Assembly (NCBI GenBank): GCA_024710445.1
Contig: JANJUT010000201.1
Location: forward strand, 1-7,311
DNA: 7,311 bases
Origin: Thiobacillus sp.
GTDB taxonomy: Bacteria; Pseudomonadota; Gammaproteobacteria; Burkholderiales; Thiobacillaceae
Direction of reading: 5' to 3'
Shown: positions 1-7,083 of the stretch, in pieces
How positions within the stretch are numbered: the stretch's first letter is position 1
Layout: each line of letters begins with the position of its first letter
Notes under the pieces: generated by a model
What the model was told of the DNA's origin: nothing
The model's database searches: none
The model's input: only the letters and a program-made list of their open reading frames with translations
Made by a program: the position numbers and the translations under genes

Positions 1-35
1 TCGCCCTGTCGAAGGGCTTCCCTTCGACAGGGCGA
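1..35. repeat. Perfect inverted repeat (hairpin) at the operon end
   Basis: Bases 1-16 (TCGCCCTGTCGAAGGG) are the exact reverse complement of bases 20-35, with only the 3 bases CTT between them. The stem could fold in RNA from either strand. It lies 26 bp beyond the stop codon of the DUF1841 gene, the last gene of the minus-strand operon, so it may act as a transcription end or protect the 3' end of the mRNA. No T-run is visible on the side within the window; on the minus strand the downstream side is cut off at base 1. The core CCCTTCGACAGG..GGGCGAACGG resembles a palindromic repeat that is scattered between genes in many proteobacterial genomes (recalled, not searched), so a REP-like dispersed element is the main alternative. 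Confidence 0.75.
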
Positions 36-61
36 ACGGACCAGAAGGAAGCAGTGCTGGG

Positions 62-496
62 TCAGGTTACGCCAAGTGCGTGATCCAGGCAGCGTAAATA
101 GCTGGCTGAATCAAACGCCGTCTGGTGGCGCTGCACCTGCCAGATCATTTCCGCCAGGCAATCCATGATGGCGTGCTGGGCGGTCATGGCGTTGCCATGT
201 TGCCTGAGCAGGCGCTGATAGCGGTCGCGTATCCCAGGTGGCTGATCGACCGACAGTTGTTCGGCAATGGCCAGATGCATGGATAGATGCAGGAAAGGAT
301 TGATCTCACCGGATTCCGGCAGGTAGTCCCGTTCCTGATAGCGTTCGGGTTGATCCAGAATGACGTGGTATTCGGGATGGGCCAGCACGGCATCAAGCGC
401 GGGTAGTTCGGCGCCGGCAAGCGACTCGCCGGCGCGGTATTTGGCCCACACGCTGAAAAAAAACTGGCGCACCTGATCACGGCTGGGATTGAACAT
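62..496 (-). CDS. DUF1841 family protein
   Basis: This 144-residue soluble protein begins MFNPSRDQVRQFF, the hallmark start of the DUF1841 family, which is found mainly in beta- and gammaproteobacteria and has no established function. The middle holds a conserved stretch with HPEYH (residues about 40-44) and NPFLHLSMHLAIAEQ (about 66-80), and the protein is full length for the family. No signal peptide or membrane segment is visible. The start codon lies only 9 bp after the nth stop, with no clear Shine-Dalgarno sequence in between (the preceding bases read CCCGACC), so it is probably translated by coupling to nth. Its His-rich centre might bind a metal, but that is only a guess. Confidence 0.9.
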   Translation of the reverse strand: MFNPSRDQVRQFFFSVWAKYRAGESLAGAELPALDAVLAHPEYHVILDQPERYQERDYLPESGEINPFLHLSMHLAIAEQLSVDQPPGIRDRYQRLLRQHGNAMTAQHAIMDCLAEMIWQVQRHQTAFDSASYLRCLDHALGVT

Positions 497-505
497 GGTC
501 GGGAT

Positions 506-1174
506 TCAGGCGGGTTTCGCTGGATCGCCGGCGAGATGCAAGGGGGCAATTTTGTCCTTGTACTCGCACAGGTCGGAAATGATGCACTCGCCACATTTCG
601 GCTTGCGCGCCTGGCAGACGTAGCGCCCGAGCAGGATCAGCCAGTGATGGGCGTCGATGCGGAATTCCTGCGGAATGGTCTTGAGCAGCCTCTTTTCCAC
701 TTCCAGCACGGTCTTGCCAGGTGCAAGTCCGGTGCGGTTGGCGACCCGGAAGATATGCGTGTCGACAGCCATCGTCGGCTGCCCGAAAGCGGTGTTCAAA
801 ATGACGTTTGCGGTCTTGCGGCCCACGCCAGGCAGGGCTTCGAGCGCGGCGCGCTCGGCAGGAACCTGGCTGCCGTGCAAATCGATCAGCATTTTGCAGG
901 CGGCGATGATGTGCCGGGCCTTGCTTTTGTAGAGGCCAATGGTTTTAATGGCGTCGGCCAGCCCGGCTTCACCCAGCGCGAGTATGGCCCCGGGGGTGTT
1001 GGCTCGTGGAAACAGTTTGCGGGTGGCCAGGTTCACGCCCTTGTCGGTGGACTGCGCCGAGAGCGTGACCGCCACCAGCAATTCGAATGGCGTGCTGTAT
1101 TCGAGTTCGGTCGTGGGATGCGGGTTGGCCGCGCGCAGGCGGCTGAAGATTTCGCGGCGTTTGGCTGGATTCAT
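506..1174 (-). CDS. nth: Endonuclease III (DNA glycosylase/AP lyase)
   Basis: This 222-residue protein is a DNA repair enzyme that removes oxidised pyrimidines and cuts the resulting abasic site by beta-elimination. The helix-hairpin-helix motif LPGVGRKTANV (residues 114-124) holds the catalytic lysine K120, and the catalytic aspartate D138 lies in VDTHIFR. The C-terminal [4Fe-4S] loop has cysteines at 187, 194, 197 and 203, spaced C-x6-C-x2-C-x5-C. These positions match the E. coli enzyme, so it should be active. The ATG at 1174 has a GGAG ribosome binding site 8 bases upstream. The gene follows rnfE after a 73-bp gap in which I see no terminator, so it is probably read through from the rnf operon. 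An nth gene directly after rnf is a common arrangement in proteobacteria. Confidence 0.97.
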   Translation of the reverse strand: MNPAKRREIFSRLRAANPHPTTELEYSTPFELLVAVTLSAQSTDKGVNLATRKLFPRANTPGAILALGEAGLADAIKTIGLYKSKARHIIAACKMLIDLHGSQVPAERAALEALPGVGRKTANVILNTAFGQPTMAVDTHIFRVANRTGLAPGKTVLEVEKRLLKTIPQEFRIDAHHWLILLGRYVCQARKPKCGECIISDLCEYKDKIAPLHLAGDPAKPA

Positions 1175-1247
1175 GAGGCAGACTCCAAGCGCAGCACGCT
1201 ACGGTGTTTCAGCCGGGTACTTCGCATGTGTCTCTGCAACGAGGATT

Positions 1248-1937
1248 TCACGCAGGTGCGGAATCGGGCACGGAGAGATTCGCGGGGGCATGCTGTTGCG
1301 CGCGGGCCTTCTGCCAGTTGTGTGCGGCAATCAGCAAGCCCAGCGCGATGAACGCGCCCGGCGGCAAGATCGCGAGCAGGAATCCCTGGTAGCCGGGCAG
1401 AACGTGCAGCACGAACTGACGGGCGTCCTCGCCAAACACCAGGTCGATGCCCGAAAACAGCGTACCCGTGCCGGCGAGTTCGCGCATGCCGCCCAGAACC
1501 ACCAGCACGAAAGTCAGGCCGAGGCCCATTGCGATGGCGTCAACCACGCTGTGCAGCGGCTGGTTCTTGGAGGCAAACGCATCGGCGCGTGCCAGCACGA
1601 TGCAGTTGGTGGTGATGAGCGGAATGAATATGCCCAGCACCAGATAGAGCGGATGCACGAATGCATTCATCGCCAGGTCGATCACGGTGACCAGTGCCGC
1701 GATGATGAGCACAAACACCGGGATGCGGATTTCATGCGGAACAAAATGGCGCATGCTCGATACCGCACCGCTGGCGGCCGCCATCACCAGCATGGTGGCC
1801 AGGCCGAGCGACAGGGCGTTGACCACGGTATTGCTGATCGCCAGCAGCGGGCACAGGCCGAGCAGTTGCACCAGGCCCGTGTTCTGCTTGCTGAGACCGT
1901 TCTGAAACAGGCTGCGGAATTCATTCATCGTCATCAT
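1248..1937 (-). CDS. rnfE: Rnf electron transport complex subunit RnfE
   Basis: This 229-residue integral membrane protein is a subunit of the ion-translocating ferredoxin:NAD+ oxidoreductase (Rnf/Rsx complex) and is homologous to NqrD. It shows about six hydrophobic helices, starting near residue 35. The two hallmark cysteines are C29 in LGLCPLLA and C112 in LITTNCIVL; in this family they pair with those of RnfA around a membrane-embedded iron-sulfur cluster. The start is set by an ATG at 1937 that overlaps the rnfG stop (ATGA) and by AAAGGAG 8 bases upstream. A second ATG lies two codons inside (1931 is ACG; the next ATG follows it), but the first has the better spacing. Open frame continues upstream to 2150 but only antisense to the sense of rnfG, so that extension is not real. 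The C-terminal tail (about 208-229) is polar and poorly conserved. Confidence 0.96.
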   Translation of the reverse strand: MMTMNEFRSLFQNGLSKQNTGLVQLLGLCPLLAISNTVVNALSLGLATMLVMAAASGAVSSMRHFVPHEIRIPVFVLIIAALVTVIDLAMNAFVHPLYLVLGIFIPLITTNCIVLARADAFASKNQPLHSVVDAIAMGLGLTFVLVVLGGMRELAGTGTLFSGIDLVFGEDARQFVLHVLPGYQGFLLAILPPGAFIALGLLIAAHNWQKARAQQHAPANLSVPDSAPA

Positions 1938-2596
1938 GGTTGGGTCTCCTTTGCCAAGGCTGGGGGTGGCGCAATGATGGCCGTGCGGTGGCGCGCAAAA
2001 TAATCGAGTGCGGATTTGACGGCCTTGACCACGGCGCGTGGCGTGATGGTGGCGCCGGCCCGTGCATCGAATCGGCCGCCATCCTTGACGACTTTCCAGT
2101 GCTTGGCGGCCGGGGTGGCCAGCGACTTGCCGACAAATTGCTCGATCCACGGGCTTTTGTTTCGATCAATGTAGTCGCCCAGACCCGGGGTTTCGCGGTG
2201 CGAGGTCACGCGTACGCCGGTGACCGCGCCGTTCACATCGATGCCGACCAGCAGGTGGATCTCGCCGCCATAACCGTCAGGTGCAATGGCTTCCAGGGCC
2301 ATGGCGGTGACTTCAGCGCCACGACGCGCGACCCAGATGGAAGAAGGCTGTTGTGTCCCCAGAAGGTCGTCCGGCTGTACGGTTAAATGGCTGGCGAGCA
2401 GGTCGTTGTCGTACAGCGAATGCGGCAAGACCTGGTCCAGGCGTGCCAGTTTTTCGGCTTGCTGGCTGCGCTCGATCGTGGGCTGGGTGCGGGTGAAGGT
2501 GAACACCAGCAATGCCGTGGCCACAAGCGCAAAGAGAAACAGGATGATTCCGGTGCGCAGCGCATTCCGGCCGGCAGCCTTGAGCAGGGTACTCAC
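1934..2596 (-). CDS. rnfG: Rnf electron transport complex subunit RnfG (FMN-carrying)
   Basis: This 220-residue protein is the periplasm-facing subunit that carries a covalently bound FMN in the Rnf complex; it is homologous to NqrC. One N-terminal membrane helix spans about residues 16-34, and the rest is an FMN-binding domain with the conserved stretch GYGGEIHLLVGID (108-120) and the ETPGLGDYI motif (135-143). The flavin attachment site is DARAGAT (177-183), with T183 as the expected FMN-linked threonine; the usual SGAT reads AGAT here, a known variant. The start is a GTG at 2596 that overlaps the rnfD stop by 4 bases (GTGA), with AAGGA 9 bases upstream. A longer open frame reaching 3010 lies over rnfD in another frame and is discarded. 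Attachment of FMN needs an ApbE transferase, which is not in this window. Confidence 0.95.
   Translation of the reverse strand: MSTLLKAAGRNALRTGIILFLFALVATALLVFTFTRTQPTIERSQQAEKLARLDQVLPHSLYDNDLLASHLTVQPDDLLGTQQPSSIWVARRGAEVTAMALEAIAPDGYGGEIHLLVGIDVNGAVTGVRVTSHRETPGLGDYIDRNKSPWIEQFVGKSLATPAAKHWKVVKDGGRFDARAGATITPRAVVKAVKSALDYFARHRTAIIAPPPALAKETQP
1945..1952 (-). promoter_or_regulatory. Strong ribosome binding site of rnfE
   Basis: On the minus strand the sequence AAAGGAGA lies inside the last codons of rnfG, with AAGGAG ending 8 bases before the ATG at 1937. It is the best Shine-Dalgarno match in the rnf operon and fixes the rnfE start against longer open frames. Confidence 0.8.
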
Positions 2597-3630
2597 GCGG
2601 ATGGATCCTTGTCCGGATGCTTCGCGCCGCCATAAATGCGTGGCTGGGTCCAGGCATCGATCAGCGGCACGGAGAGGTTCATCAGCAGGATGGCGAATGC
2701 CACGCCATCCGGAAAGCCGCCCCAGGTGCGGATGATGATGGTGAGCAGACCGGCGCCAAAGCCGAAAATCAGCTTGCCGCGTGGCGTGGTGGCACCCGTT
2801 ACCGGGTCGGTGGCGATGAAGAACGCCCCGAGCATGACCGATGGTGCAAACAGGTGGAACCAGGGTGCGCCAAACCGTCCCGCGTCGAAGAAATGCAGAA
2901 AACCGGCGGCCAGCCAGATGCCGGCCAGGAACGCCAGCGGCACCTGCCAGCTGATGATGCGCAGCGCCCACAGCAGCAACCCGCCCAGCAGGAACGCTGC
3001 TGCCAGCCATTCGAAGCCGACGCCGCCGTAATGGCCGAATATGGAACGCGTCATCACTTCATCGACTGTCAGTTGCTGCAGCAATCCCGTTCGCAGCGCA
3101 TCCAGTGGTGTGGCCATGGTGACGGCGTCAAGCGTGGCCTTGGGAAAGTCGCCGCCAAAAATGACCGACGCGCTTTGTGTCAGGCTGAGGGGGGTGGCGG
3201 TCAGTTCGAGTGGCCCGGCCCATTGCGTCATCTGCACCGGGAACGACACGATCAGCACTGCGTAGCCCACCATCGCCGGGTTGAAGATGTTCTGTCCCAG
3301 CCCGCCATACAGATGCTTGGCTACCACGATGGCGAACAGCGTGCCGGTGACGATCAGCCACCATGGCGCGAGCGAAGGCAGGGACAGGGCCAGCAGCCAG
3401 GCGGTGACGATGGCGGAGAGATCGGCAAGAAAGGGCTTGGCCGGATAGCCGCGCGTTTTCAGCATGGCCGCTTCGGCTGCCAGCGCCGTCGCCGTGGCCA
3501 GTGATAGCGTGACCAGGATGCCCGGGCCGAACAGCCAGACGTAGGTTGCCACGCCGGGCAGCAGCGCGACCAGCACCCAGGCCATGACCTGGGTAACGCT
3601 GCTGCGATCAAGAATAAAAGGAGCGGGCAT
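2593..3630 (-). CDS. rnfD: Rnf electron transport complex subunit RnfD (FMN-carrying)
   Basis: This 345-residue, largely hydrophobic membrane protein is homologous to NqrB. It probably has eight to ten membrane helices and is a core part of the path that couples electron flow to ion transport. Family motifs include KHLYGGLGQNIFNPAMVGYA (105-124), the flavinylation site DAVTMAT (168-174) with T174 as the expected FMN-linked threonine, ATDPVTGATTPRGK (273-286) and the WGGFPDGVAFAILLMN region (303-318). The length is normal for the family. The ATG at 3630 shares one base with the rnfC stop (TGATG), which indicates translational coupling, and only a weak AAGAG precedes it. At the other end the stop overlaps the rnfG GTG. 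Confidence 0.96.
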   Translation of the reverse strand: MPAPFILDRSSVTQVMAWVLVALLPGVATYVWLFGPGILVTLSLATATALAAEAAMLKTRGYPAKPFLADLSAIVTAWLLALSLPSLAPWWLIVTGTLFAIVVAKHLYGGLGQNIFNPAMVGYAVLIVSFPVQMTQWAGPLELTATPLSLTQSASVIFGGDFPKATLDAVTMATPLDALRTGLLQQLTVDEVMTRSIFGHYGGVGFEWLAAAFLLGGLLLWALRIISWQVPLAFLAGIWLAAGFLHFFDAGRFGAPWFHLFAPSVMLGAFFIATDPVTGATTPRGKLIFGFGAGLLTIIIRTWGGFPDGVAFAILLMNLSVPLIDAWTQPRIYGGAKHPDKDPSA

Positions 3631-5321
3631 CAGGGTTTCTCTTCGGATTCCAGCGGCTTGCGCGCCAGTTCCCGGATTTTAGCCCGGCGTGCCTCGATTT
3701 CCTCGATCTCGCGCTGGGTCGCGGGCGACACGTTGTCGGTGTTTTTCGGTGCGACTTCGGCCTTCTTGGCCTGTGCCCGCGCTATCGCGGCTGCAATCAG
3801 GGCCTTCCTGGCATCGGCTTCGCTGCTGGCCGCGCCTTCGCCGGCGCCGGGTTCCGTGCGCGGCGTCTGTTCCTGTGCAGCGTGCGCGCGCGCAGCATGT
3901 GCCTTGGCGGCGAGCTTTTCGGCCTTTTCCTTTTTCTCGCGTTCGATCCGGAACTGGCGGAATTCGTGGCGCTCGCGCGCCAGGTCGGAGGCGCGCTTTT
4001 CCTTTTCACGCGCCCAGATTTCGCTCTTGGCATAGCGATAGTAATCGACCAGCGGGATGTGGCTGGGGCAGACGTAGCTGCAGCAGCCGCATTCGATGCA
4101 GTCGAACAGATGGTATTCCTGTGCCCGCCCGAAATCGCCGGCCTTGGCAAAGCGGAACAGTTCCTGCGGTTGCAGTTCGGCCGGGCAGGCGTCGGCACAG
4201 CGGGTGCAGCGGATGCAGGGCATGGCGCGCGGCAGGGGCGGGAATAGTTCGGCCGATTTCACCAGCACGCAGTTGGTGGCCTTGACCACCGGCACATCCA
4301 GGCTGGGCATCGGCACCCCCATCATCGGCCCGCCCATCAGCACACCGGTGGTACCGTCGCGCTCACCGGCCAGCGTGATCAGCGTGCGCATGGGGGTGCC
4401 GATCAGCACTTCGAAGTTCTGCGGGCGCTGCACATGGCCGGTGACGGTGACCAGGCGTGAAATCAATGGCTCGCCATGATGCACCGCTCGCGCCAGCGCA
4501 TGGGCGGTGCCGACGTTGAATACCTGGATGCCGATGTCGGTGGACAGCTTGCCGGACGGCACTTCCTTGCCGGTGAGCACCTGGATCATCTGCTTGGCGC
4601 CACCGCCGGGGTAATGCGCCGGTACGGGGACGATTTCCACTGCGAAATCCATCCGGGTGGCGGCGGCCTGCATCGCCGCGATGGCTTCGGACTTGTTGTC
4701 CTCGATGCCGATCAGAATTTCCGTGCTGCCGAGCAGGTGCCGCATCACGGCCACGCCTTGCAGGATGTCGTCGGCATGGTGACGCATCAGCAGGTCGTCG
4801 CAGGTGATCCACGGCTCGCATTCACCGCCGTTGATGATCAATGTGGGGCAAAAGTGTGCGGCGCCGGGGTCGAGTTTGACCGCGCTGGGGAATACCGCGC
4901 CACCGAGTCCGGCGAGGCCCATGTCGCGCAGTTGCATGCGCAGTTCGGTTGGCGCCATGGCCAGGTAGTCGAGTGGGGTACGTTCGATCCACTCATCGCG
5001 GCCATCGGTTTCGAGGGTGATGCACAGGTCGTGCAGACCGGAAATGTGGGGAACCGCTTGCATGTCGATAGCAGTGACCGTGCCCGAGGACGAGGCATGC
5101 ACGGCGGCCGAAATGTAGCCATCGGCTGCTGCGATCATCTGGCCTTTCCTGACCAGGTCGCCGACATTGACCACCGGCTTGGCCGGATTGCCGATGTGCT
5201 GGCTCAGGGGGATCACCAGATGCCTGGGCAGGGGCGCCGAATGAATCGGCTGCGTGTTCGATTCGGTCTTGTGCTCGGGCGGATGCACGCCGCCCTTGAA
5301 GGTGAATAGCGTGCGGCTCAT
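3630..5321 (-). CDS. rnfC: Rnf electron transport complex subunit RnfC
   Basis: This 563-residue peripheral subunit is where NAD(H) meets the Rnf complex. Residues about 35-100 form a lipoyl-like barrel segment ([13 protein letters not shown]). A nucleotide/FMN-binding Rossmann-like region follows, with [13 protein letters not shown] (138-150) and NGGECEP (164-170). Two [4Fe-4S] sites come next: C369, C372, C375, C379 and C408, C411, C414, C418. From about 432 to the end the protein is a charged Lys/Glu/Ala/Arg-rich helical tail that may form a coiled coil; such tails vary in length among proteobacterial RnfC proteins (about 740 residues in E. coli). The ATG at 5321 overlaps the rnfB stop as ATGA and begins [18 protein letters not shown], which matches the family start. 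The open frame reaches upstream to 5402, but those 27 codons lie over rnfB in another frame. Confidence 0.96.
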   Translation of the reverse strand: MSRTLFTFKGGVHPPEHKTESNTQPIHSAPLPRHLVIPLSQHIGNPAKPVVNVGDLVRKGQMIAAADGYISAAVHASSSGTVTAIDMQAVPHISGLHDLCITLETDGRDEWIERTPLDYLAMAPTELRMQLRDMGLAGLGGAVFPSAVKLDPGAAHFCPTLIINGGECEPWITCDDLLMRHHADDILQGVAVMRHLLGSTEILIGIEDNKSEAIAAMQAAATRMDFAVEIVPVPAHYPGGGAKQMIQVLTGKEVPSGKLSTDIGIQVFNVGTAHALARAVHHGEPLISRLVTVTGHVQRPQNFEVLIGTPMRTLITLAGERDGTTGVLMGGPMMGVPMPSLDVPVVKATNCVLVKSAELFPPLPRAMPCIRCTRCADACPAELQPQELFRFAKAGDFGRAQEYHLFDCIECGCCSYVCPSHIPLVDYYRYAKSEIWAREKEKRASDLARERHEFRQFRIEREKKEKAEKLAAKAHAARAHAAQEQTPRTEPGAGEGAASSEADARKALIAAAIARAQAKKAEVAPKNTDNVSPATQREIEEIEARRAKIRELARKPLESEEKP

Positions 5322-5869
5322 GCGACGCGCTTCATCATGATGACCGGATGCTTCCATTTCCAGTGCGGCAGGTCTTCGGCGATCGGTACCATCGAAATGC
5401 AATCGACCGGGCAGGGTGGAACGCAGAGTTCACAGCCGGTACATTCGGCGGCAACGATGGTATGCATCTGCTTGGCTGCGCCGACAATAGCGTCCACCGG
5501 ACACGCCTGGATGCACAGCGTGCAGCCGATGCAGGTCTGCTCGTCGATGAACGCCACTGACTTGGGCTTGGGCGCGCCGTGGGATTCGTCGAGCGGCTTG
5601 GGATCCACGCCCAGCAGATCGGCCAGCTTCTTCATTCCCTCTTCGCCGCCCGGCGGGCACTGATTGATGTCGGCCTCGCCCTTGGCGATCGCCTCGGCAT
5701 AGGGCCGGCAGCCAGGGAAACCGCACTGCCCGCACTGGGTCTGCGGCAGGATGGCGTCGATTTTTTCGGCCAGCGGATTGCCTTCCACCTTGAGGCGGAT
5801 GGCTGACCAGCCGAGCACCAGGCCGATGACGACGGCGATGCCGACCATGACCAGAAGGGCGGCTAGCAT
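5318..5869 (-). CDS. rnfB: Rnf electron transport complex subunit RnfB (ferredoxin-type)
   Basis: This 183-residue iron-sulfur protein takes electrons from, or passes them to, soluble ferredoxin. It is anchored by one N-terminal helix (residues about 3-24). Next is the four-cysteine domain C46, C49, C54 and C71 ([11 protein letters not shown]...CPPGG), expected to hold a [4Fe-4S] cluster. Two classical ferredoxin motifs follow: C113, C116, C119, C123 and C143, C146, C149, C153, each ending in CPVD. The protein is slightly shorter than the E. coli version (192 residues) but complete. The ATG shares one base with the rnfA stop (TAATG), and there is no good Shine-Dalgarno sequence, so translation is probably coupled to rnfA. 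The stop overlaps the rnfC start. Confidence 0.97.
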   Translation of the reverse strand: MLAALLVMVGIAVVIGLVLGWSAIRLKVEGNPLAEKIDAILPQTQCGQCGFPGCRPYAEAIAKGEADINQCPPGGEEGMKKLADLLGVDPKPLDESHGAPKPKSVAFIDEQTCIGCTLCIQACPVDAIVGAAKQMHTIVAAECTGCELCVPPCPVDCISMVPIAEDLPHWKWKHPVIMMKRVA

Positions 5870-6444
5870 TATTTAACGAGCCCGGAAAAGCCCATGAATG
5901 CCAGCGACATCAGGCCTGCGGTGATCATCGCAATGCTGGTGCCCTTGAACGGGGCCGGCACGTCACAGGTGTCGAGCCGCTCACGAATGCCGGCAAACAG
6001 GATCAGCACCAGGGTGAAACCGATTGCCCCACCCGCGCCAAAGAACAGCGACTCGACAAAACCGTGCTGTGCCTGCACGTTCAGCAGCGGAATGCCCAGC
6101 ACCGCGCAGTTGGTCGTGATCAGCGGCAGATAGATTCCCAGCACCTGATACAGCACCGGGCTGGTCTTGTGGATGAACATCTCGGTAAATTGCACGATGC
6201 CGGCGATCACCACGATGAACGACAGCGTGCGCAGGTAAAAAAGTTCGGTGCCGAGCAGGTATTCGTTGATCAGGTAACTGGCGCCGGACGCCAGCGTCAG
6301 CACGAACGTCGTCGCCAGCCCCATGCCGATGGCCGTCTCCAGCTTTTTCGACACACCCATGAACGGGCACAGGCCGAGAATCTTGGCCATCACGATGTTG
6401 TTCACGAACACCGTGGAGATGAGAATGAGGATGTAGGTTTCCAA
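5869..6444 (-). CDS. rnfA: Rnf electron transport complex subunit RnfA
   Basis: This six-helix membrane subunit is homologous to NqrE and pairs with RnfE. The two cluster cysteines are C26 in [14 protein letters not shown] and C113 in PLITTNC, numbered from the start chosen here. I chose TTG at 6444, giving 191 residues beginning [16 protein letters not shown]. This matches the usual family start and the usual length (E. coli RsxA has 193), and it puts C26 where the family has it. An in-frame ATG at 6471 would add nine residues (MPHCVGLPA), but it overlaps the -10 box of a likely promoter and would then lie upstream of the transcript start. The ribosome binding site before the TTG is weak (GGA about 10 bases upstream). 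This is the first gene of the rnf operon. The identity is certain and only the start is open. Confidence 0.95.
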   Translation of the reverse strand: METYILILISTVFVNNIVMAKILGLCPFMGVSKKLETAIGMGLATTFVLTLASGASYLINEYLLGTELFYLRTLSFIVVIAGIVQFTEMFIHKTSPVLYQVLGIYLPLITTNCAVLGIPLLNVQAQHGFVESLFFGAGGAIGFTLVLILFAGIRERLDTCDVPAPFKGTSIAMITAGLMSLAFMGFSGLVK

Positions 6445-6469
6445 GGCAGGCAATCCGACGCAATGGGGC

Positions 6470-6499
6470 ATTATCCGCTGTGGATGGCATGCACTTCAA
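6470..6499 (-). promoter_or_regulatory. Probable sigma70-type promoter of the rnf operon
   Basis: On the minus strand TTGAAG (6499-6494) resembles the -35 box TTGACA (4 of 6). GATAAT (6475-6470) resembles the -10 box TATAAT (5 of 6), and the spacing is 18 bases. Transcription would start near 6464, about 20 bases before the TTG codon of rnfA. The -10 box shares its last two bases with the ATG at 6471. This rests on consensus matching alone; no operator or regulator site was recognised around it. Confidence 0.55.
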
Positions 6500-6538
6500 C
6501 CCTGCGTGCGGGAGAGGCTTTTCGGAGGGGGCTCAGTT

Positions 6539-6673
6539 CGCGGCCATGCAGAAGCCACCCACCTGCTGTCCAGGCCGCCCAATGCTGCGCAACTTAAAGC
6601 TTTCATCAAAGCCGCAGAGCGCGGGGCGTTTGCAAAGTCAATCTGTGAAGCTCATCCGGCATGCCGCCGATAA
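6539..6673 (+). pseudogene. Decayed YefM/Phd-type antitoxin tail
   Basis: The plus-strand frame ending at the TAA 6671-6673 reads EATHLLSRPPNAAQL and then a helix-like run with AAERG (codons about 6551-6628). This resembles the C-terminal, toxin-binding part of YefM-family antitoxins, where E. coli YefM has EETAYLLRSPANARRL and then a helix and an SG turn. The N-terminal DNA-binding part is missing: upstream the frame runs into unrelated residues without a plausible start. The toxin gene that normally follows is also absent, as the next stretch is the DUF433 gene on the other strand. I read it as a remnant of a toxin-antitoxin pair. The match is from memory of the family and short, so chance resemblance remains possible. 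Confidence 0.4.
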
Positions 6674-6708
6674 CCTCGACCTCTGGAAGCGCATCAGCAT
6701 GCCGACGG

Positions 6709-6912
6709 TCAAGCGCATCTGTCTTCAGCAAATACCAGCGCCGCCAGAATGTCTTCCCGGCTGAGGTGCGGATAGGACTCCAGAATTTGTTCATAAGTCC
6801 AGCCGTTGGCCAGCCAGCCCAGAATCAGTTCCACAGAAATCCGGGTGCCTTTGATAACAGGCTTTCCGGCCAATACAGCAGGATCACTGGCAATGTGGTC
6901 TCGCCATTCCAT
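6709..6912 (-). CDS. DUF433 family protein (VapB45-like antitoxin)
   Basis: This 67-residue protein is a clear DUF433 member: it begins MEWRDHIASDPAVLAGKPVIKG, has the core GTRISVELILGWLANGWT, and continues with LESYPHLSREDILAALVFA, a helix-turn-helix-like region. DUF433 proteins act as antitoxins in VapB45-type pairs, usually with a DUF5615 (PIN-like) toxin encoded just downstream. Here the bases after the stop (6708 to 6472) encode no such toxin, so the gene is alone. The ATG at 6912 has GGGAG 7 bases upstream, so it looks translated. It ends only a few residues past the conserved domain, slightly short of many family members (70-80). It could be an orphan antitoxin, a small DNA-binding protein, or a leftover of a lost pair. 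Confidence 0.88.
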   Translation of the reverse strand: MEWRDHIASDPAVLAGKPVIKGTRISVELILGWLANGWTYEQILESYPHLSREDILAALVFAEDRCA

Positions 6913-7083
6913 ATACAGACTCCCTGTGAAGCTAGGTTTGATTCTCTGCCCATTGCAGAAAAACTCAAATCCGCCGGACGAATAAAAGATAGTGGCCGAA
7001 GGCTTTGGCGGGGGTGACTTGCACTAATCAACCGAACAAAGTGATATGCAGTGTGCCGTGATCACGCCGACATAGCCATACTC
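6913..7083. other. Intergenic region between the DUF433 gene and the CRISPR array
   Basis: These 171 bases hold no recognisable gene. The part nearest the DUF433 gene carries its ribosome binding site and must contain its promoter, but I found no convincing -35/-10 pair. A perfect 10-bp palindrome, CGTGATCACG, lies at 7057-7066, 17 bp from the first repeat, and could be a protein site or chance. If the array is read on the minus strand, as its repeats suggest, this is the leader-distal flank rather than the leader. Confidence 0.5.

Noticed and set aside
536..1351. A 271-codon open frame on the plus strand opposite nth
   Set aside because: It has no recognisable domain and is explained by GC-rich antisense of the clearly real nth and rnfE genes.
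939..2003. A 354-codon plus-strand open frame opposite nth, rnfE and rnfG
   Set aside because: It crosses three real genes antisense and its Gln/His/Arg-rich composition is typical of a shadow frame.
4476..5309. A 277-codon plus-strand open frame opposite rnfC
   Set aside because: It lies wholly antisense to rnfC and resembles no known family.
6606..6794. A 62-codon minus-strand frame overlapping the end of the DUF433 gene, as a possible toxin partner
   Set aside because: It overlaps DUF433 in another frame, lacks any PIN or DUF5615 motif, and has no ribosome binding site.
7013..7049. A decayed repeat 34 bp to the left of the first CRISPR repeat, ending in ATATGC
   Set aside because: The 34-bp distance fits a spacer, but only the last few bases (ATGC) agree with the repeat and the rest matches at chance level.
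7057..7066. The 10-bp palindrome CGTGATCACG as an operator
   Set aside because: A single 10-bp palindrome is expected by chance at this scale, and nothing nearby indicates which protein would bind it.
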